Source: Roseobacter fucihabitans (GTDB taxonomy: Bacteria; Pseudomonadota; Alphaproteobacteria; Rhodobacterales; Rhodobacteraceae). Taken from it: 64,000 nt of DNA. Below the pieces are notes generated by a model, which did not search any database, was not told the DNA's origin, and saw only the letters and a list, made by a program, of their open reading frames with translations. Of this stretch, positions 27,046 through 36,515 are shown piece after piece. The DNA lies in assembly GCF_014337925.2 (NCBI RefSeq), contig NZ_CP143423.1:2696501-2760500 (forward strand). Reading direction: 5' to 3'. How positions within the stretch are numbered: the first letter of the stretch is position 1; each line of letters starts with the position of its first letter. Both the position numbers and the translations under genes were made by a program.

Positions 27046-28059
27046 ATGACATCACGCATCCCCACAAAAGACATCACCGCCGCTCCGGAATTCCGCCTGC
27101 TGGTCATCGCGGTTTTCGTTTTTGGCCTGATGTCGGTGCTCTCCCCGGACAGATTTCTATCCGCGCAAAACCTCACGTCAATGGCCTTTCAGTTTCCTGA
27201 ATTCGCCATCCTGGCCCTGGCGATGACCCTCACCATGATGACCGGTGGGATCGATTTATCCGTTGTCGGCATTGCAAACCTGTCGGCCGTGACGGCGGCT
27301 CTTATCCTGACGCAGGTTTCAGACCCCTCCATGCCGGCCGCGCAATCCGCTCTCTGGCTTGCTTTGGCCGTTACCGCTGCGATGTCCGTCGGTGCCATTG
27401 CCGGATTGTTGAACGGCGCGCTGGTGGCCTTTTTCGGCCTGCCGCCCATTCTGGCCACGCTGGGCTCAGGGCTGGTCTTCACCGGCTTTGCCATTGCGAT
27501 GACCGGGGGCAGTGCGGTGATGGGGTTTCCAGACACCGTTGCCCTGATCGGAAATGCGCAGGTTTTTGGCGTCCCCGTCCCGCTGATCCTGTTTGTGGCC
27601 CTCGCGGTCATATTGCATCTGATCCTGACACGCACGGCGTTCGGTTTGCGGGTCACCATGTATGGCGCAAACCCCGTGGCAGCCCTTTATGCTGCCATCG
27701 ACATCAACCGCATGCTGCTCAAGGTTTATGTGATCTCTGGCATGTTTGCCTCTGTTGCGGGGCTGATCATCATGAGCCGTGCGAACTCGGCCAAGGCGGA
27801 TTATGGCTCCTCCTACCTGCTGCTGGCCGTTCTGATCGCGGTGCTGGGCGGCGTGAACCCCTACGGCGGGTATGGCCGCGTGATCGGCGTGATCCTTGCG
27901 GTGCTGTCGATGCAATTCCTGTCCAGCGGGCTAAACATGCTTCAGGTCTCGAATTTTGCGCGTGAGTTGATCTGGGGTATCCTGCTGATCCTCGTCATGG
28001 TCATGAACACCCACGCCGTCGCCGCCCTGCGCGCGAGTTTTGCAAAATCACCTAAATAG
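27046..28059 (+). CDS. Sugar ABC transporter permease, RbsC type (second)
   Basis: 337 residues with the same fold as the gene before it: MTGGIDLSVVGIANLSAVTA, NGALVAFFGLPPILATLGSG and a C-terminal VLGGVNPYGGYGRVIGVILA. The two permeases make a heterodimer. Confidence 0.92.
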   Translation: MTSRIPTKDITAAPEFRLLVIAVFVFGLMSVLSPDRFLSAQNLTSMAFQFPEFAILALAMTLTMMTGGIDLSVVGIANLSAVTAALILTQVSDPSMPAAQSALWLALAVTAAMSVGAIAGLLNGALVAFFGLPPILATLGSGLVFTGFAIAMTGGSAVMGFPDTVALIGNAQVFGVPVPLILFVALAVILHLILTRTAFGLRVTMYGANPVAALYAAIDINRMLLKVYVISGMFASVAGLIIMSRANSAKADYGSSYLLLAVLIAVLGGVNPYGGYGRVIGVILAVLSMQFLSSGLNMLQVSNFARELIWGILLILVMVMNTHAVAALRASFAKSPK

Positions 28060-28103
28060 CGGGCCCAGCCCGATTAGCCTGTCCCGACCGAGCGGAGAAG
28101 AAA

Positions 28104-29105
28104 ATGAAAAAGATACTCAACAACCCCGAAGATTATGTGGATGAAATGCTGGCGGGCCTGACCGCGGCGCATCCGGAATATTACAAGCTGCACGGCGAGG
28201 GCGGCAAGGTTGTCCTGCGCGCCGAGCCGGGACAGAACGGCAAGGTCGGCATTGTCACCGGGGGCGGTTCGGGCCACCTGCCCGTGTTCACTGGCTATGT
28301 CGGCAAAGGGCTGCTCGATGCCTGCGCCATTGGCGATGTCTTCTCCTCCCCTTCCGCCGAACAGATGGCGGATGCGATCCGGGCCGCTGACAGCGGGGCG
28401 GGTGTTTTACGCCTCTATGGGAATTATGGCGGGGACGTGATGAATTTCGACATGGCCGGGGATCTGGTGGAATTCGACGATATCACCTGCTCAACCGTTC
28501 TGCTGGCCGATGATGTGGCCTCTGCGCCCCCTCAGGAGGCCGAAAAGCGCCGGGGCGTGGCCGGCATGGTCTATGCGTTCAAGATCGCCGGGGCGGCAGC
28601 CGAAGAGGGTCGCGATCTGGACGGTGTGACCGCCGTGGCGCAAAAGGCGGCAGATGCCTGTCGCTCAATTGGTGCCGCACTGTCGCCCTGCACCGTGCCA
28701 CAGGCCGGGAAACCAACCTTTGAGATCGCTGACGAAGACATGGAAATGGGCATGGGCATCCACGGCGAACCCGGCGTGTGGCGCGGCAAGCTGCAAACGG
28801 CGGATCAGATTGCGGGCGAGATGATGGATCGTCTGTTGGCGGATATGCCCGTGGCCGCAGGCGACCGTGTGTCGGTCATGGTGAACTCGCTGGGTGCGAC
28901 GCCACCCGAAGAGCTCTACATCCTTTACCGCGTTGTGAAAGCCCGCTTGGAAGAAGCGGGTGCCACCATCGTCAAGCCACTGGTCGGGCGCTACGCCACA
29001 TCTATGGAAATGACGGGGGTGTCCTTCACCCTGTGCAAGCTGGACGACGAGTTGGAAACCCTGCTGAACGCCCCCTGCGATTGTGCCTTCTGGAGCGTCA
29101 GATGA
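28104..29105 (+). CDS. Dihydroxyacetone kinase subunit DhaK-like
   Basis: 333 residues. H220 in MGMGIHGEPG corresponds to the His that binds the keto substrate covalently in E. coli DhaK. GGGSGH with H58 and NYGGDVMNFD with D111 are the other active-site elements. With DhaL it phosphorylates dihydroxyacetone or a related ketose such as erythrulose. Neither a DhaM phosphotransferase nor PTS genes are nearby, so ATP is the likely donor. Its end overlaps the DhaL gene as ATGA. Position behind a sugar importer suggests that the imported sugar, or a product of it, is the substrate. Confidence 0.88.
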   Translation: MKKILNNPEDYVDEMLAGLTAAHPEYYKLHGEGGKVVLRAEPGQNGKVGIVTGGGSGHLPVFTGYVGKGLLDACAIGDVFSSPSAEQMADAIRAADSGAGVLRLYGNYGGDVMNFDMAGDLVEFDDITCSTVLLADDVASAPPQEAEKRRGVAGMVYAFKIAGAAAEEGRDLDGVTAVAQKAADACRSIGAALSPCTVPQAGKPTFEIADEDMEMGMGIHGEPGVWRGKLQTADQIAGEMMDRLLADMPVAAGDRVSVMVNSLGATPPEELYILYRVVKARLEEAGATIVKPLVGRYATSMEMTGVSFTLCKLDDELETLLNAPCDCAFWSVR

Positions 29106-29701
29106 ACATCACACGGGACACGTTACTGGCCGCGATAGACCGCATCACAGCGGCGATGGAGCGGGATTTCGAGATGCTCAACGCCGCTGATGGTGCGCTT
29201 GGGGATGGTGATCTGGGCGTGACCATGGCCCGTGGCATGCGCGCCATCACGCAGATGAAAGAGGAATTGCCCGAGGACATCGGCATGGCGCTGCTGCAAT
29301 GCGCGCAGGCCTTTACCAAAACCTCCGGGTCGTCTTACGGCACCTTGATGGCGACCGGATTGATGAGCGCGGCCAAGACCCTGCGCGGCGCGCAGGTGAT
29401 CGAGCCTGCCAGCATCCCCGAACTGATCGCCGGGGCGCGCGACAAGATGCAGGCGCGCGGCAAGGCGGAGCTGGGCGGCAAGACCGTTCTGGACAGTCTG
29501 GATTATATCGTCCGTGCCACCGCCGATGGTGACGACAAGGCGCGCGCGGCGGCTCAGGCCGTCGACAAAGCCCTCGATGATTTCCGCGACAAACCCGCCA
29601 CTGTGGGGCGCGCGCGCATCTTTGGCGACAAGAGCATCGGACTGGACGATCCTGGCATGCTGGCCATGCAGTCCATCATCAAGGCCGCCACCGGATCCTA
29701 A
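29102..29701 (+). CDS. Dihydroxyacetone kinase subunit DhaL-like
   Basis: 199 residues. The nucleotide-binding Asp residues D30, D35 and D37 in ADGALGDGDLG stand at the same positions as in E. coli DhaL, and TSGSSYGTLMATGLM is the second family motif. It contributes the ATP/ADP site of the two-subunit kinase. It is the last gene of the importer operon. Confidence 0.9.
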   Translation: MNITRDTLLAAIDRITAAMERDFEMLNAADGALGDGDLGVTMARGMRAITQMKEELPEDIGMALLQCAQAFTKTSGSSYGTLMATGLMSAAKTLRGAQVIEPASIPELIAGARDKMQARGKAELGGKTVLDSLDYIVRATADGDDKARAAAQAVDKALDDFRDKPATVGRARIFGDKSIGLDDPGMLAMQSIIKAATGS

Positions 29702-29725
29702 ACCCAGCCGAGGGGTGCCCGGCCG

Positions 29726-30805
29726 CTAGACCAGCGGGTCTTCCCCGCCGTAATGCCGGTCTGGGTAATCCGCATGCAAAGCCTGATCCGCCGCACTAAA
29801 CCGGGCACGTGCGAAATTATGCTGGTGCCAATAGGGATAGACCAAAGGCAGGCGGCTGACATCATTCAGACGCTTCAATTCATCATCTGAGAGTACAAGA
29901 TCAACCGCGCGGAAATTGCGCTCAAACTGATCAGCATTGCGACCGCCCACCACCAATGACGCCACCGCCGGGCGCGTCAGCAGCCAGGCCAGCGCGATCT
30001 GTGCGGCCTCGACGTTATGCGCCTCGCCGATCTCAACCAATAAATCAACGATGTTCCACAGCCGCTCTGTGTCGCGGATCGGCGGCTCATTCCACCCTTC
30101 GGCCTGCCGTGATCCTTGCGCAGGACCCGCGCCGCGGCGGTGTTTCCCCGACAGCAATCCGGCGGCCAGCGGCGACCAGATCAGTACGCCCAGACCCTGA
30201 TCGACCGACAGCGGCAAAAGCTCATACTCCGCCTCGCGCGCCTCAATCGTGTAATGGATCTGCTGGCTGGCGAAACGGCTGGAATGGCGCGGTGCTGCGG
30301 CGAGCGATTTCATCACCTGCCACGCGGAATAGTTCGAACAGCCCGCGTAGCGAATTTTCCCCTGTTGGATCAGCGTATCCAGCGCCTCCATTTTCTCCTC
30401 AACCGGGGTCAACCCGTCCCATTCGTGCATGTAATAGATGTCAATATGATCGGTGCGCAGCCGCTTGAGCGAGCGTTCACATTCCCGGATCAGATGCCAG
30501 CGCGACACGCCTTCGTCGTTGGGACCCTGCCCAATCGGCATCCGCGCTTTGGAGGTGACCAGAACGTTGTCGTATCGGCCTTCCAGCACTTCGCCCAAAA
30601 TCTCTTCGGAGAGGCCCGTGGAATACATGTTCGCGGTGTCAAAAAGATTGACGCCATGATCAATGCAGGTGTCCACAAGCAGACGGGCGTCGCTCACCCC
30701 CTGGCTTGCCGCGCGCGCAAAATCACCCCGCCCACCGAAGGTGAAGGTGCCCATCGTGATGGCCGAAACCTTCAGCCCGGTCCGTCCCAAGGTGCGATAT
30801 TTCAT
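29726..30805 (-). CDS. Aldo/keto reductase
   Basis: 359 residues, (beta/alpha)8 AKR family. The N-terminus MKYRTLGRTGLKVSAITMG, FDTANMYSTGLSEEILGEVL (catalytic Asp and Tyr), a Lys in VTSKARMP and a YYMHEWD His segment form the catalytic set. It is the last gene of the mtnK-mtnA-SorC-aldolase operon, 15 bp after the aldolase, with RBS GGGGGAG. In the DHAP shunt the aldolase releases methylthioacetaldehyde or acetaldehyde; this reductase could reduce it to the alcohol. That role is inference from position. Confidence 0.85.
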   Translation of the reverse strand: MKYRTLGRTGLKVSAITMGTFTFGGRGDFARAASQGVSDARLLVDTCIDHGVNLFDTANMYSTGLSEEILGEVLEGRYDNVLVTSKARMPIGQGPNDEGVSRWHLIRECERSLKRLRTDHIDIYYMHEWDGLTPVEEKMEALDTLIQQGKIRYAGCSNYSAWQVMKSLAAAPRHSSRFASQQIHYTIEAREAEYELLPLSVDQGLGVLIWSPLAAGLLSGKHRRGAGPAQGSRQAEGWNEPPIRDTERLWNIVDLLVEIGEAHNVEAAQIALAWLLTRPAVASLVVGGRNADQFERNFRAVDLVLSDDELKRLNDVSRLPLVYPYWHQHNFARARFSAADQALHADYPDRHYGGEDPLV

Positions 30806-30820
30806 GATGTCTCCCCCGTT

Positions 30821-31495
30821 TTATGTGTCGCTCGCAGCCCGCGGCCCGTAGTCCTGAAAGGCGACCAACACCTCTGCAATTTCGGCATCCGACAGGATAA
30901 CAGCCTCGCCACCGATGCTGCTGAACAGATAGGTGCGCGCGAGCGTTTCAAGCTCTTCCAGCCGCCAGAAGGCCTTGTCGATGGTTTCGCCAAGGACCGT
31001 CGCCCCGTGATTGGCCATCAAACATCCATGCCGGTCCGCCATGATCTGCGCCATATTGGCACAAAGTTCCGGGCTGCCAAAGAGCGCATAATCCGCAAGC
31101 GGCACGTTATTCCCGCCAAAGGCCGCGATCATATAGTGGCACGCCGGGATCGCGCGGCGCTGTACGGCGAGGACACTGCAATAGGGCGGATGCGCATGTA
31201 AAACCACGGGCATGTCAGGGCGCGCGCGATGCATGCCTTGGTGGAACGGCCATTCGGACGACGGCTTCGGGCCATTGCTGGCGGGCAAGCCGGTCAGCGG
31301 GATCGTCACCATCGCATCGGGGGTCAAATCCTCATAGGGCACACCGGAGGGCGTGATCAGAATACCACCGTCGATCCGGGCCGAGATGTTGCCCGACGTG
31401 CCTTGGTTCAGGTGCCGGTCGTTCATCCGAAGACAGGCGTCGATCAAGGCTTGGCGCGTCACGCGCGTATCGGGAAGCGGGTTTGCAGGCGTCAT
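30821..31495 (-). CDS. Class II aldolase (fuculose-phosphate aldolase type; DHAP-shunt candidate)
   Basis: 224 residues. The zinc ligands H100 and H102 (LHAHPPYCS) and H163 (ANHGATVLG), with catalytic E81 (SSEWPFH), match fuculose-1-phosphate aldolase. NQGTSGNISARI at residues 30-41 binds phosphate. Next to mtnK and mtnA, the expected reaction is that of Ald2: cleavage of 5-methylthioribulose-1-phosphate or 5-deoxyribulose-1-phosphate to DHAP plus an aldehyde. The ATG overlaps the stop of the SorC gene by 4 bp. Confidence 0.85.
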   Translation of the reverse strand: MTPANPLPDTRVTRQALIDACLRMNDRHLNQGTSGNISARIDGGILITPSGVPYEDLTPDAMVTIPLTGLPASNGPKPSSEWPFHQGMHRARPDMPVVLHAHPPYCSVLAVQRRAIPACHYMIAAFGGNNVPLADYALFGSPELCANMAQIMADRHGCLMANHGATVLGETIDKAFWRLEELETLARTYLFSSIGGEAVILSDAEIAEVLVAFQDYGPRAASDT

Positions 31496-32505
31496 GATGT
31501 CATCTCCAACAGTTCCTCTGCCACCCGCGCGCTGGTCGCAAGATGCGTCACAAACCCACCCTTGATGGCGGCCTGCGCTGGCCCGGCGCGTCCCGGCCCG
31601 GCGGCAACCAAAAGCGCCATATCCTTGCCCCGCATCTGCTCCAGCGACACGCCGATCATGCGCTCTTCGACATCGGCAAACATGGGCTGCCCGTCCGCGT
31701 CAATCAAGCGACCACAAATCACTCCCGCCGCGCCCTTATCGCGGTATTCGGCAATCCCCGCGGCACTCAGGATACCGCTGCGCACGACATGCGCGTCCGC
31801 ATCACAGGTGCCACAGGCCAGAATGGTCTTGTTGCACCGCGCCAAGGCCCCAAGCTGGTCGCGCACCACCGGTTCGTCGCAAAGCGCATCGCGCAGGCTT
31901 TTGGTGGAAAGGACCAATGGCACATGCAGGTTTATGCACTGCCCGCCCAACCGGTGCGCCAACATCGACGTGCAGGCCTCTGCTTCAAAACCAAGGGCTG
32001 CGGGGCGCGAACCCAAAAGCTGGATCACCGTGAGATCCGATACCGGCGTATGAGGGACCTGCTGCGCCATCTGATAGACAGTTGCGCCCCAGGACACCCC
32101 GAGAATGTCACCCGGCTCCAACAATCGTGGCAACCAATCCGCCGCCGCCCGCGTCACCCGCGAGACGCTGGCCGCAGCCCCGTCCCGATCACCAGACCCC
32201 TCAGGCACCACCAAGGCCTCCGCCAGCCCGTATTTAGCGCAAAGTTGTGCTGCCAGGCGGTGTCCACAAAACACATCGCTGTCCAGATGCACCCGGACCC
32301 AATCGCGCGCGCGCACCTCGTTGAGGTAATTCACCACCGACGCGCGGCTGATCCGCATACGTGCGGCGATCTCGTTCTGGTTCAGCCCATCGTGGTAATA
32401 GAGCCACGCCGCCTCGACATAAAGCGCGTCCTCACGCGGGGGAAGTCGCACCAGATCGGGGGCGCTGCTTTTGGCTTTGCCGATGGACCCCGCAGACATC
32501 GGCAC
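31492..32505 (-). CDS. SorC-family transcriptional regulator
   Basis: 337 residues. Helix-turn-helix LNQNEIAARMRISRASVVNY, then a SorC sugar-binding domain (ILGVSWGATVYQMAQQV, MALLVAAGPGRAGPAQAAIK). It is the third gene of the mtnK operon, 3 bp after mtnA. It probably senses a sugar phosphate of the pathway and binds the palindrome at 34926-34956. Confidence 0.9.
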   Translation of the reverse strand: MPMSAGSIGKAKSSAPDLVRLPPREDALYVEAAWLYYHDGLNQNEIAARMRISRASVVNYLNEVRARDWVRVHLDSDVFCGHRLAAQLCAKYGLAEALVVPEGSGDRDGAAASVSRVTRAAADWLPRLLEPGDILGVSWGATVYQMAQQVPHTPVSDLTVIQLLGSRPAALGFEAEACTSMLAHRLGGQCINLHVPLVLSTKSLRDALCDEPVVRDQLGALARCNKTILACGTCDADAHVVRSGILSAAGIAEYRDKGAAGVICGRLIDADGQPMFADVEERMIGVSLEQMRGKDMALLVAAGPGRAGPAQAAIKGGFVTHLATSARVAEELLEMTS

Positions 32506-32508
32506 GTC

Positions 32509-33612
32509 TTATTCTGCCGCCTCGGCAAAATCCGGAAACAGACCGGATAACCCGGCCTCAGAGGCCTCGCAGACCCCGCGTTCGGTGATCAGCCCGGTGA
32601 CCAATCGGTTCGGCGTCACATCGAAGGCCGGATTGCCCCCTGTCGTGCCTTCGGGCGTGACCTGCACCGTGCCAAGGCCGCCGCCCTCGATGAGCCCCTG
32701 AACATGGGTGACCTCCTGCGCATTCCGTTCTTCGATCGGGATTTCGGCGACACCATCACTCACCGTCCAATCAATCGTGGGCGACGGCAACGCCACGTAA
32801 AACGGCACGCCATTGTCATGCGCCGCCAGCGCCTTGAGATACGTGCCGATCTTGTTGCACACATCGCCGCGCCGCGTCGTGCGGTCGGTGCCGGTGATCA
32901 CCATATCGACCATGCCGTGCTGCATCAGATGGCCGCCCGCATTGTCGGTGATATAGGTGTGCGGCACCCCGTGCTTGCCCAGCTCCCAGGCGGTCAATGC
33001 GCCTTGATTGCGCGGGCGGGTTTCATCAACCCACACATGCAGCGCAACCCCTGCGTCCTGAGCGTGATACATCGGGCTGGTCGCAGTCCCCCAATCAACG
33101 GTCGCGAGCCATCCGGCGTTGCAATGGGTCAGCAATCGCACCGGTTCACCCGCAGGTTTGCGCGCGGCAATTTCGCGGATCAGGGCCAGACCGTTTTCCC
33201 CGATGCGGCGGTTGATTTCCACGTCCTCATCGGCAATTTCATGTGCCAAGGTCAAGGCGACAGCGGCGCGGTCCGCTTCCGGCACGGGCCGCAACGCCGC
33301 GCGACACCGATCCAGTGCCCACCGCAGGTTGATCGCGGTCGGGCGGGTTTTCTCAAGAAATGTCCACGCCGCATCCATATTTGCATCTGACGCGTCCTGC
33401 GCCATCGCCAGCGCCATGCCATAAGCCGCCGTGGCCCCGATCAGCGGGGCACCCCGCACACGCATCTGGTAAATGGCATCGGCAAATTCCTGCATGCTGG
33501 CCACCGGGATGACGCGGAACTCATGCGGCAACCAGCGTTGGTCGATGATCTCCAGAACCTGGTTGTCGCTGTTCCACCACAGGGACCGGTAATGTGTGCC
33601 GTCGATCTTCAT
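32509..33612 (-). CDS. mtnA: S-methyl-5-thioribose-1-phosphate isomerase
   Basis: 367 residues from ATG 33612. Catalytic Cys164 lies in [18 protein letters not shown] and catalytic Asp243 in [21 protein letters not shown] (MtnA C160/D240 in Bacillus). [16 protein letters not shown] is the phosphate-binding segment. It converts 5-methylthioribose-1-phosphate to the ribulose form and acts on 5-deoxyribose-1-phosphate too in organisms with the DHAP shunt. It overlaps mtnK by 4 bp. The remaining methionine salvage genes (mtnB, C, D) are absent from the window, which points to the aldolase branch. Confidence 0.93.
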   Translation of the reverse strand: MKIDGTHYRSLWWNSDNQVLEIIDQRWLPHEFRVIPVASMQEFADAIYQMRVRGAPLIGATAAYGMALAMAQDASDANMDAAWTFLEKTRPTAINLRWALDRCRAALRPVPEADRAAVALTLAHEIADEDVEINRRIGENGLALIREIAARKPAGEPVRLLTHCNAGWLATVDWGTATSPMYHAQDAGVALHVWVDETRPRNQGALTAWELGKHGVPHTYITDNAGGHLMQHGMVDMVITGTDRTTRRGDVCNKIGTYLKALAAHDNGVPFYVALPSPTIDWTVSDGVAEIPIEERNAQEVTHVQGLIEGGGLGTVQVTPEGTTGGNPAFDVTPNRLVTGLITERGVCEASEAGLSGLFPDFAEAAE

Positions 33613-34868
33613 AGGACGTCCTTTCCGTTGAACTCTCGCGCCAGGGCGCACACCGCCTGCGCATCGGCGATGGTGTCTGCCGTATGGATCAATTCCGCGC
33701 CCATGCTCAGATTGCGCGCTTCAAGCCGCGCGCGCAGCGCTACGTCATCAATTTCCTCGAAATCTGCGTTATGCGCCAGGGACAAGCATCGCCGGTGCAT
33801 TTCGATCCCACAAACCGCCCATGCATCGCGCCAAATCCCGGCCAGCACCGCATCGCAAGCCGCAGTGCTGTCGTGACCCTGATCCTCGAAGAGGGCCGCA
33901 GGGTACAGGATGCCGGTTCGCTCGGTGGCCCACAGATGGCGGAACTCTTGTTCAAAATGGTCGCTGATGTCCGCGATGACCTCCAAGATCCACTCTTGAT
34001 ACGCCGATAGGTTCGCACCGCGATGCGCAGGTTGACTGAAATAGGCCATCAGGAAATTAGCACAGAGCATCCCAATATCAAATCCCATCGGGCCATATTG
34101 AACAAATTCGGGATCAATCACGCGACTGTCGTCATCCGTCGACATGATGGAGCCGGAATGCAGATCGCCATGCACCATGGTTTGCGTGTTCGACACAAAC
34201 TGCTGCAACATCTGTTGCACCTTGACTTTGAGCCCGATGTCATTGCGCAATTTGGCAATGACGGGCGCCAGCCCTTCGGTGTGGCTATTCATGTCAGCGT
34301 CGAAATAGGGGTCGGTGAAAACCAAGGCTTCGGTGATCGCGGGGATCTCCACGTTCCCGGCAAAAAGCGCCACATCCGCTTTCTTATCAGGGCTCTGCAT
34401 AGACAGCTCGGACCCGCGAAAGGCGGTTCTTGCGCAATATCGGCCCAAAAACGCCGCCAGCCCTGCCACCTGTTCCCCAGCGATCAGCTTGCGGCGCAAG
34501 ATCACATGCGGCGCAAGGAACTCCATGATGATCATCGCCTGAACCTCGTCGAAATGGTATATGACAGGCACGGCACCGGGATCGCGCGCGGCCTGACGCC
34601 TCAGCGCGTGATATTCGAAAAATGCGCGGTAGAGCGGCAAAGGCCAGCTGTCCCCGACCAGGCGCACATAGGGCAAGGCCTGCTTGACGATGGCCTTGCC
34701 GTTCGGACCGCTGACGATGAACACAAGATTGAGGTTACCGTCCCCGACCTCCTGCACCTGCCAGGTTGCCGCGTCTTGCCCCACGTGTTGTATCAGGGCG
34801 GCGACGTCTTTTAACCGCTCTGGCAATGTCTCAACGGTTAAGGCCTGATATGCCGTGTCTGCGGTCAT
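33609..34868 (-). CDS. mtnK: 5-methylthioribose kinase
   Basis: 419 residues. The kinase core has [11 protein letters not shown] (catalytic loop) and [19 protein letters not shown], both diagnostic of Mtn[27 protein letters not shown] is the nucleotide-binding N-terminus. It phosphorylates free 5-methylthioribose at C1, so the pathway starts from the free sugar rather than from methylthioadenosine phosphorolysis. This fits with a dedicated importer across the divergent promoter. Confidence 0.94.
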   Translation of the reverse strand: MTADTAYQALTVETLPERLKDVAALIQHVGQDAATWQVQEVGDGNLNLVFIVSGPNGKAIVKQALPYVRLVGDSWPLPLYRAFFEYHALRRQAARDPGAVPVIYHFDEVQAMIIMEFLAPHVILRRKLIAGEQVAGLAAFLGRYCARTAFRGSELSMQSPDKKADVALFAGNVEIPAITEALVFTDPYFDADMNSHTEGLAPVIAKLRNDIGLKVKVQQMLQQFVSNTQTMVHGDLHSGSIMSTDDDSRVIDPEFVQYGPMGFDIGMLCANFLMAYFSQPAHRGANLSAYQEWILEVIADISDHFEQEFRHLWATERTGILYPAALFEDQGHDSTAACDAVLAGIWRDAWAVCGIEMHRRCLSLAHNADFEEIDDVALRARLEARNLSMGAELIHTADTIADAQAVCALAREFNGKDVL

Positions 34869-34925
34869 CGTCGCCCCCCTCTCGTGCTCAAACGCGCCTT
34901 ACCCAAATTACATACTTGCCGATTT

Positions 34926-34956
34926 ATACTTATGTCAAATTATTTGACAAAAGTAT
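34926..34956. promoter_or_regulatory. 31-bp palindrome over back-to-back promoters
   Basis: ATACTT, one base, TGTCAAA, centre TTA, TTTGACA, one base, AAGTAT: all arms pair except the single base each side. Each strand carries TTGACA at the inner arm. Towards mtnK, TATGTA follows after 18 bases as a -10; towards the importer the -10 is poorer (TATCGT). A repressor on the palindrome would cover both -35 boxes. Probable SorC operator. Confidence 0.65.
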
Positions 34957-34997
34957 TTCACCCTGCCTATCGTCAGGCCACAAAGGGGAGGAAATGA

Positions 34998-36515
34998 GTG
35001 GTCAGCGACGCGCTCAACGTGAACGGTTTGCAAAAATCATTCGGGAAAAACTATGTACTGCGCGGCATTGACCTGGCCCTGTCACCGGGGTCCGTGACTG
35101 TTCTTATGGGTGCAAATGGTGCGGGAAAATCCACGCTGGTCAAGGTGATCTGCGGCCATCACCCTGCCGATGGCGGCACGGTGACACTGTCCGGGGTCCC
35201 TTTCGACCCCGTCGATGAGGCAGACGCGATCCACAAGGGCGTGGTCACGGTGCACCAATCCATTGATGACGGCGTCATTCCGGATCTGGACGTGGCTAAT
35301 AACCTGATGCTCGACCGTCTTGTCGAGCCCGGCCACGGTTTTTTTGTCCGCGAGCGTCATCTGCGCGCCGAGGCCACCAAGGTGGCCGCCGCCATGGGCA
35401 TCCACGTGGATCTGCGCGCACGGGTGTCGGATCTGTCTGTCGCGGACCGGCAGATGATCGCAATCGCGCGCGCCATGGCACGCGCCCCCAAAGTCCTGAT
35501 CCTGGACGAGCCGACCTCGTCGCTGTCGGCCTCCGAGGCGGAGCGGCTTTTTGCCTTGATCAATCGTTTGCGCACACAAGGCGTGGCGATCTTGTATATT
35601 TCGCACCGCATGTCGGACATCCGGCGCATTGCCGATCGCATCGTGGTGATGCGCGACGGCGCGATTTCGGGCGTGTTTGAGAGCGAAGCCCTCGATTATA
35701 ACGCCGCCGTCACCGCAATGCTGGGTCACCGCATGACCGATGTGGATGTCACTGTGCAATGCGGCACGGCTCCGGTATTGGACCTCTGCGATCTGTGCCT
35801 CTTTGACAGTGCCGCGCCTTTCAATTTGACAGTGCATGACGGTGAAGTGGTGGCGCTTGTGGGTCTTCTGGGCAGCGGTAAAAGCCGGTTGGCCGATATT
35901 CTCTATGGGATCGCACGGCCCGCAGATGGACATATCCGCCTTGAAGGGCGCGATTACGCCCCCCGTTCGGTTGAAGACGCCGTGGCGCAGGGCGTGTTCA
36001 TGTCGCCCAAGGACCGCAGCACAAACGCGGTGATCCCGGCCTTTGATATTGCCGATAATATGACCCTGCCGTTCCTTCAGACCCTCAGCGCCGGACCCTT
36101 CCTCAAATCGCCACAACAGCGCAACCGCACCCAAGAAATGGTGGATCAACTTGGCATCGTCTGCCAGTCGGTCAGCGATGGCATTGGCAGCTTGTCAGGG
36201 GGCAACCAACAAAAGGTCATGATCGCCCGGTGGCTGCTGGAACCGGCAAAAGTGCTGCTCCTGGATGAACCGTTTCAGGGCGTGGACATCGGTGCGCGCC
36301 GCGACATCGGGCGACATATCCGGGCGACGGCGCAGGGACGCGCCACTCTGGTTTTCCTTGCCGAGATCGATGAGGCGCTTGAAATTGCCGACCGGATATT
36401 GGTCATGAGCGAGGGAACAATCGTCGGCGAGCATGTCAATCAGAACATCGACCTTACCGCGCTGGTCGCGGACGTGACCGGCACAACATTACCCGCAACA
36501 GGCATATCTCTATGA
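34998..36515 (+). CDS. Sugar ABC transporter ATPase, RbsA type
   Basis: 505 residues from GTG 34998, with GGGGAGG upstream. Both halves are complete: MGANGAGKSTLVKVICG, VLILDEPTSSLS; then GLLGSGKSRLADIL, LSGGNQQKVMIARWL and VLLLDEPFQGVDIG. It energises the permease encoded next (4-bp overlap). Divergent from mtnK, so the ligand is probably a ribose derivative such as 5-methylthioribose or 5-deoxyribose. Confidence 0.92.
   Translation: MVSDALNVNGLQKSFGKNYVLRGIDLALSPGSVTVLMGANGAGKSTLVKVICGHHPADGGTVTLSGVPFDPVDEADAIHKGVVTVHQSIDDGVIPDLDVANNLMLDRLVEPGHGFFVRERHLRAEATKVAAAMGIHVDLRARVSDLSVADRQMIAIARAMARAPKVLILDEPTSSLSASEAERLFALINRLRTQGVAILYISHRMSDIRRIADRIVVMRDGAISGVFESEALDYNAAVTAMLGHRMTDVDVTVQCGTAPVLDLCDLCLFDSAAPFNLTVHDGEVVALVGLLGSGKSRLADILYGIARPADGHIRLEGRDYAPRSVEDAVAQGVFMSPKDRSTNAVIPAFDIADNMTLPFLQTLSAGPFLKSPQQRNRTQEMVDQLGIVCQSVSDGIGSLSGGNQQKVMIARWLLEPAKVLLLDEPFQGVDIGARRDIGRHIRATAQGRATLVFLAEIDEALEIADRILVMSEGTIVGEHVNQNIDLTALVADVTGTTLPATGISL

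Noticed and set aside
32509-34868. Complete methionine salvage pathway
   Set aside because: Only mtnK and mtnA are present; mtnB, mtnC, mtnD and a transaminase are lacking, and a class II aldolase with a different role is in the operon.
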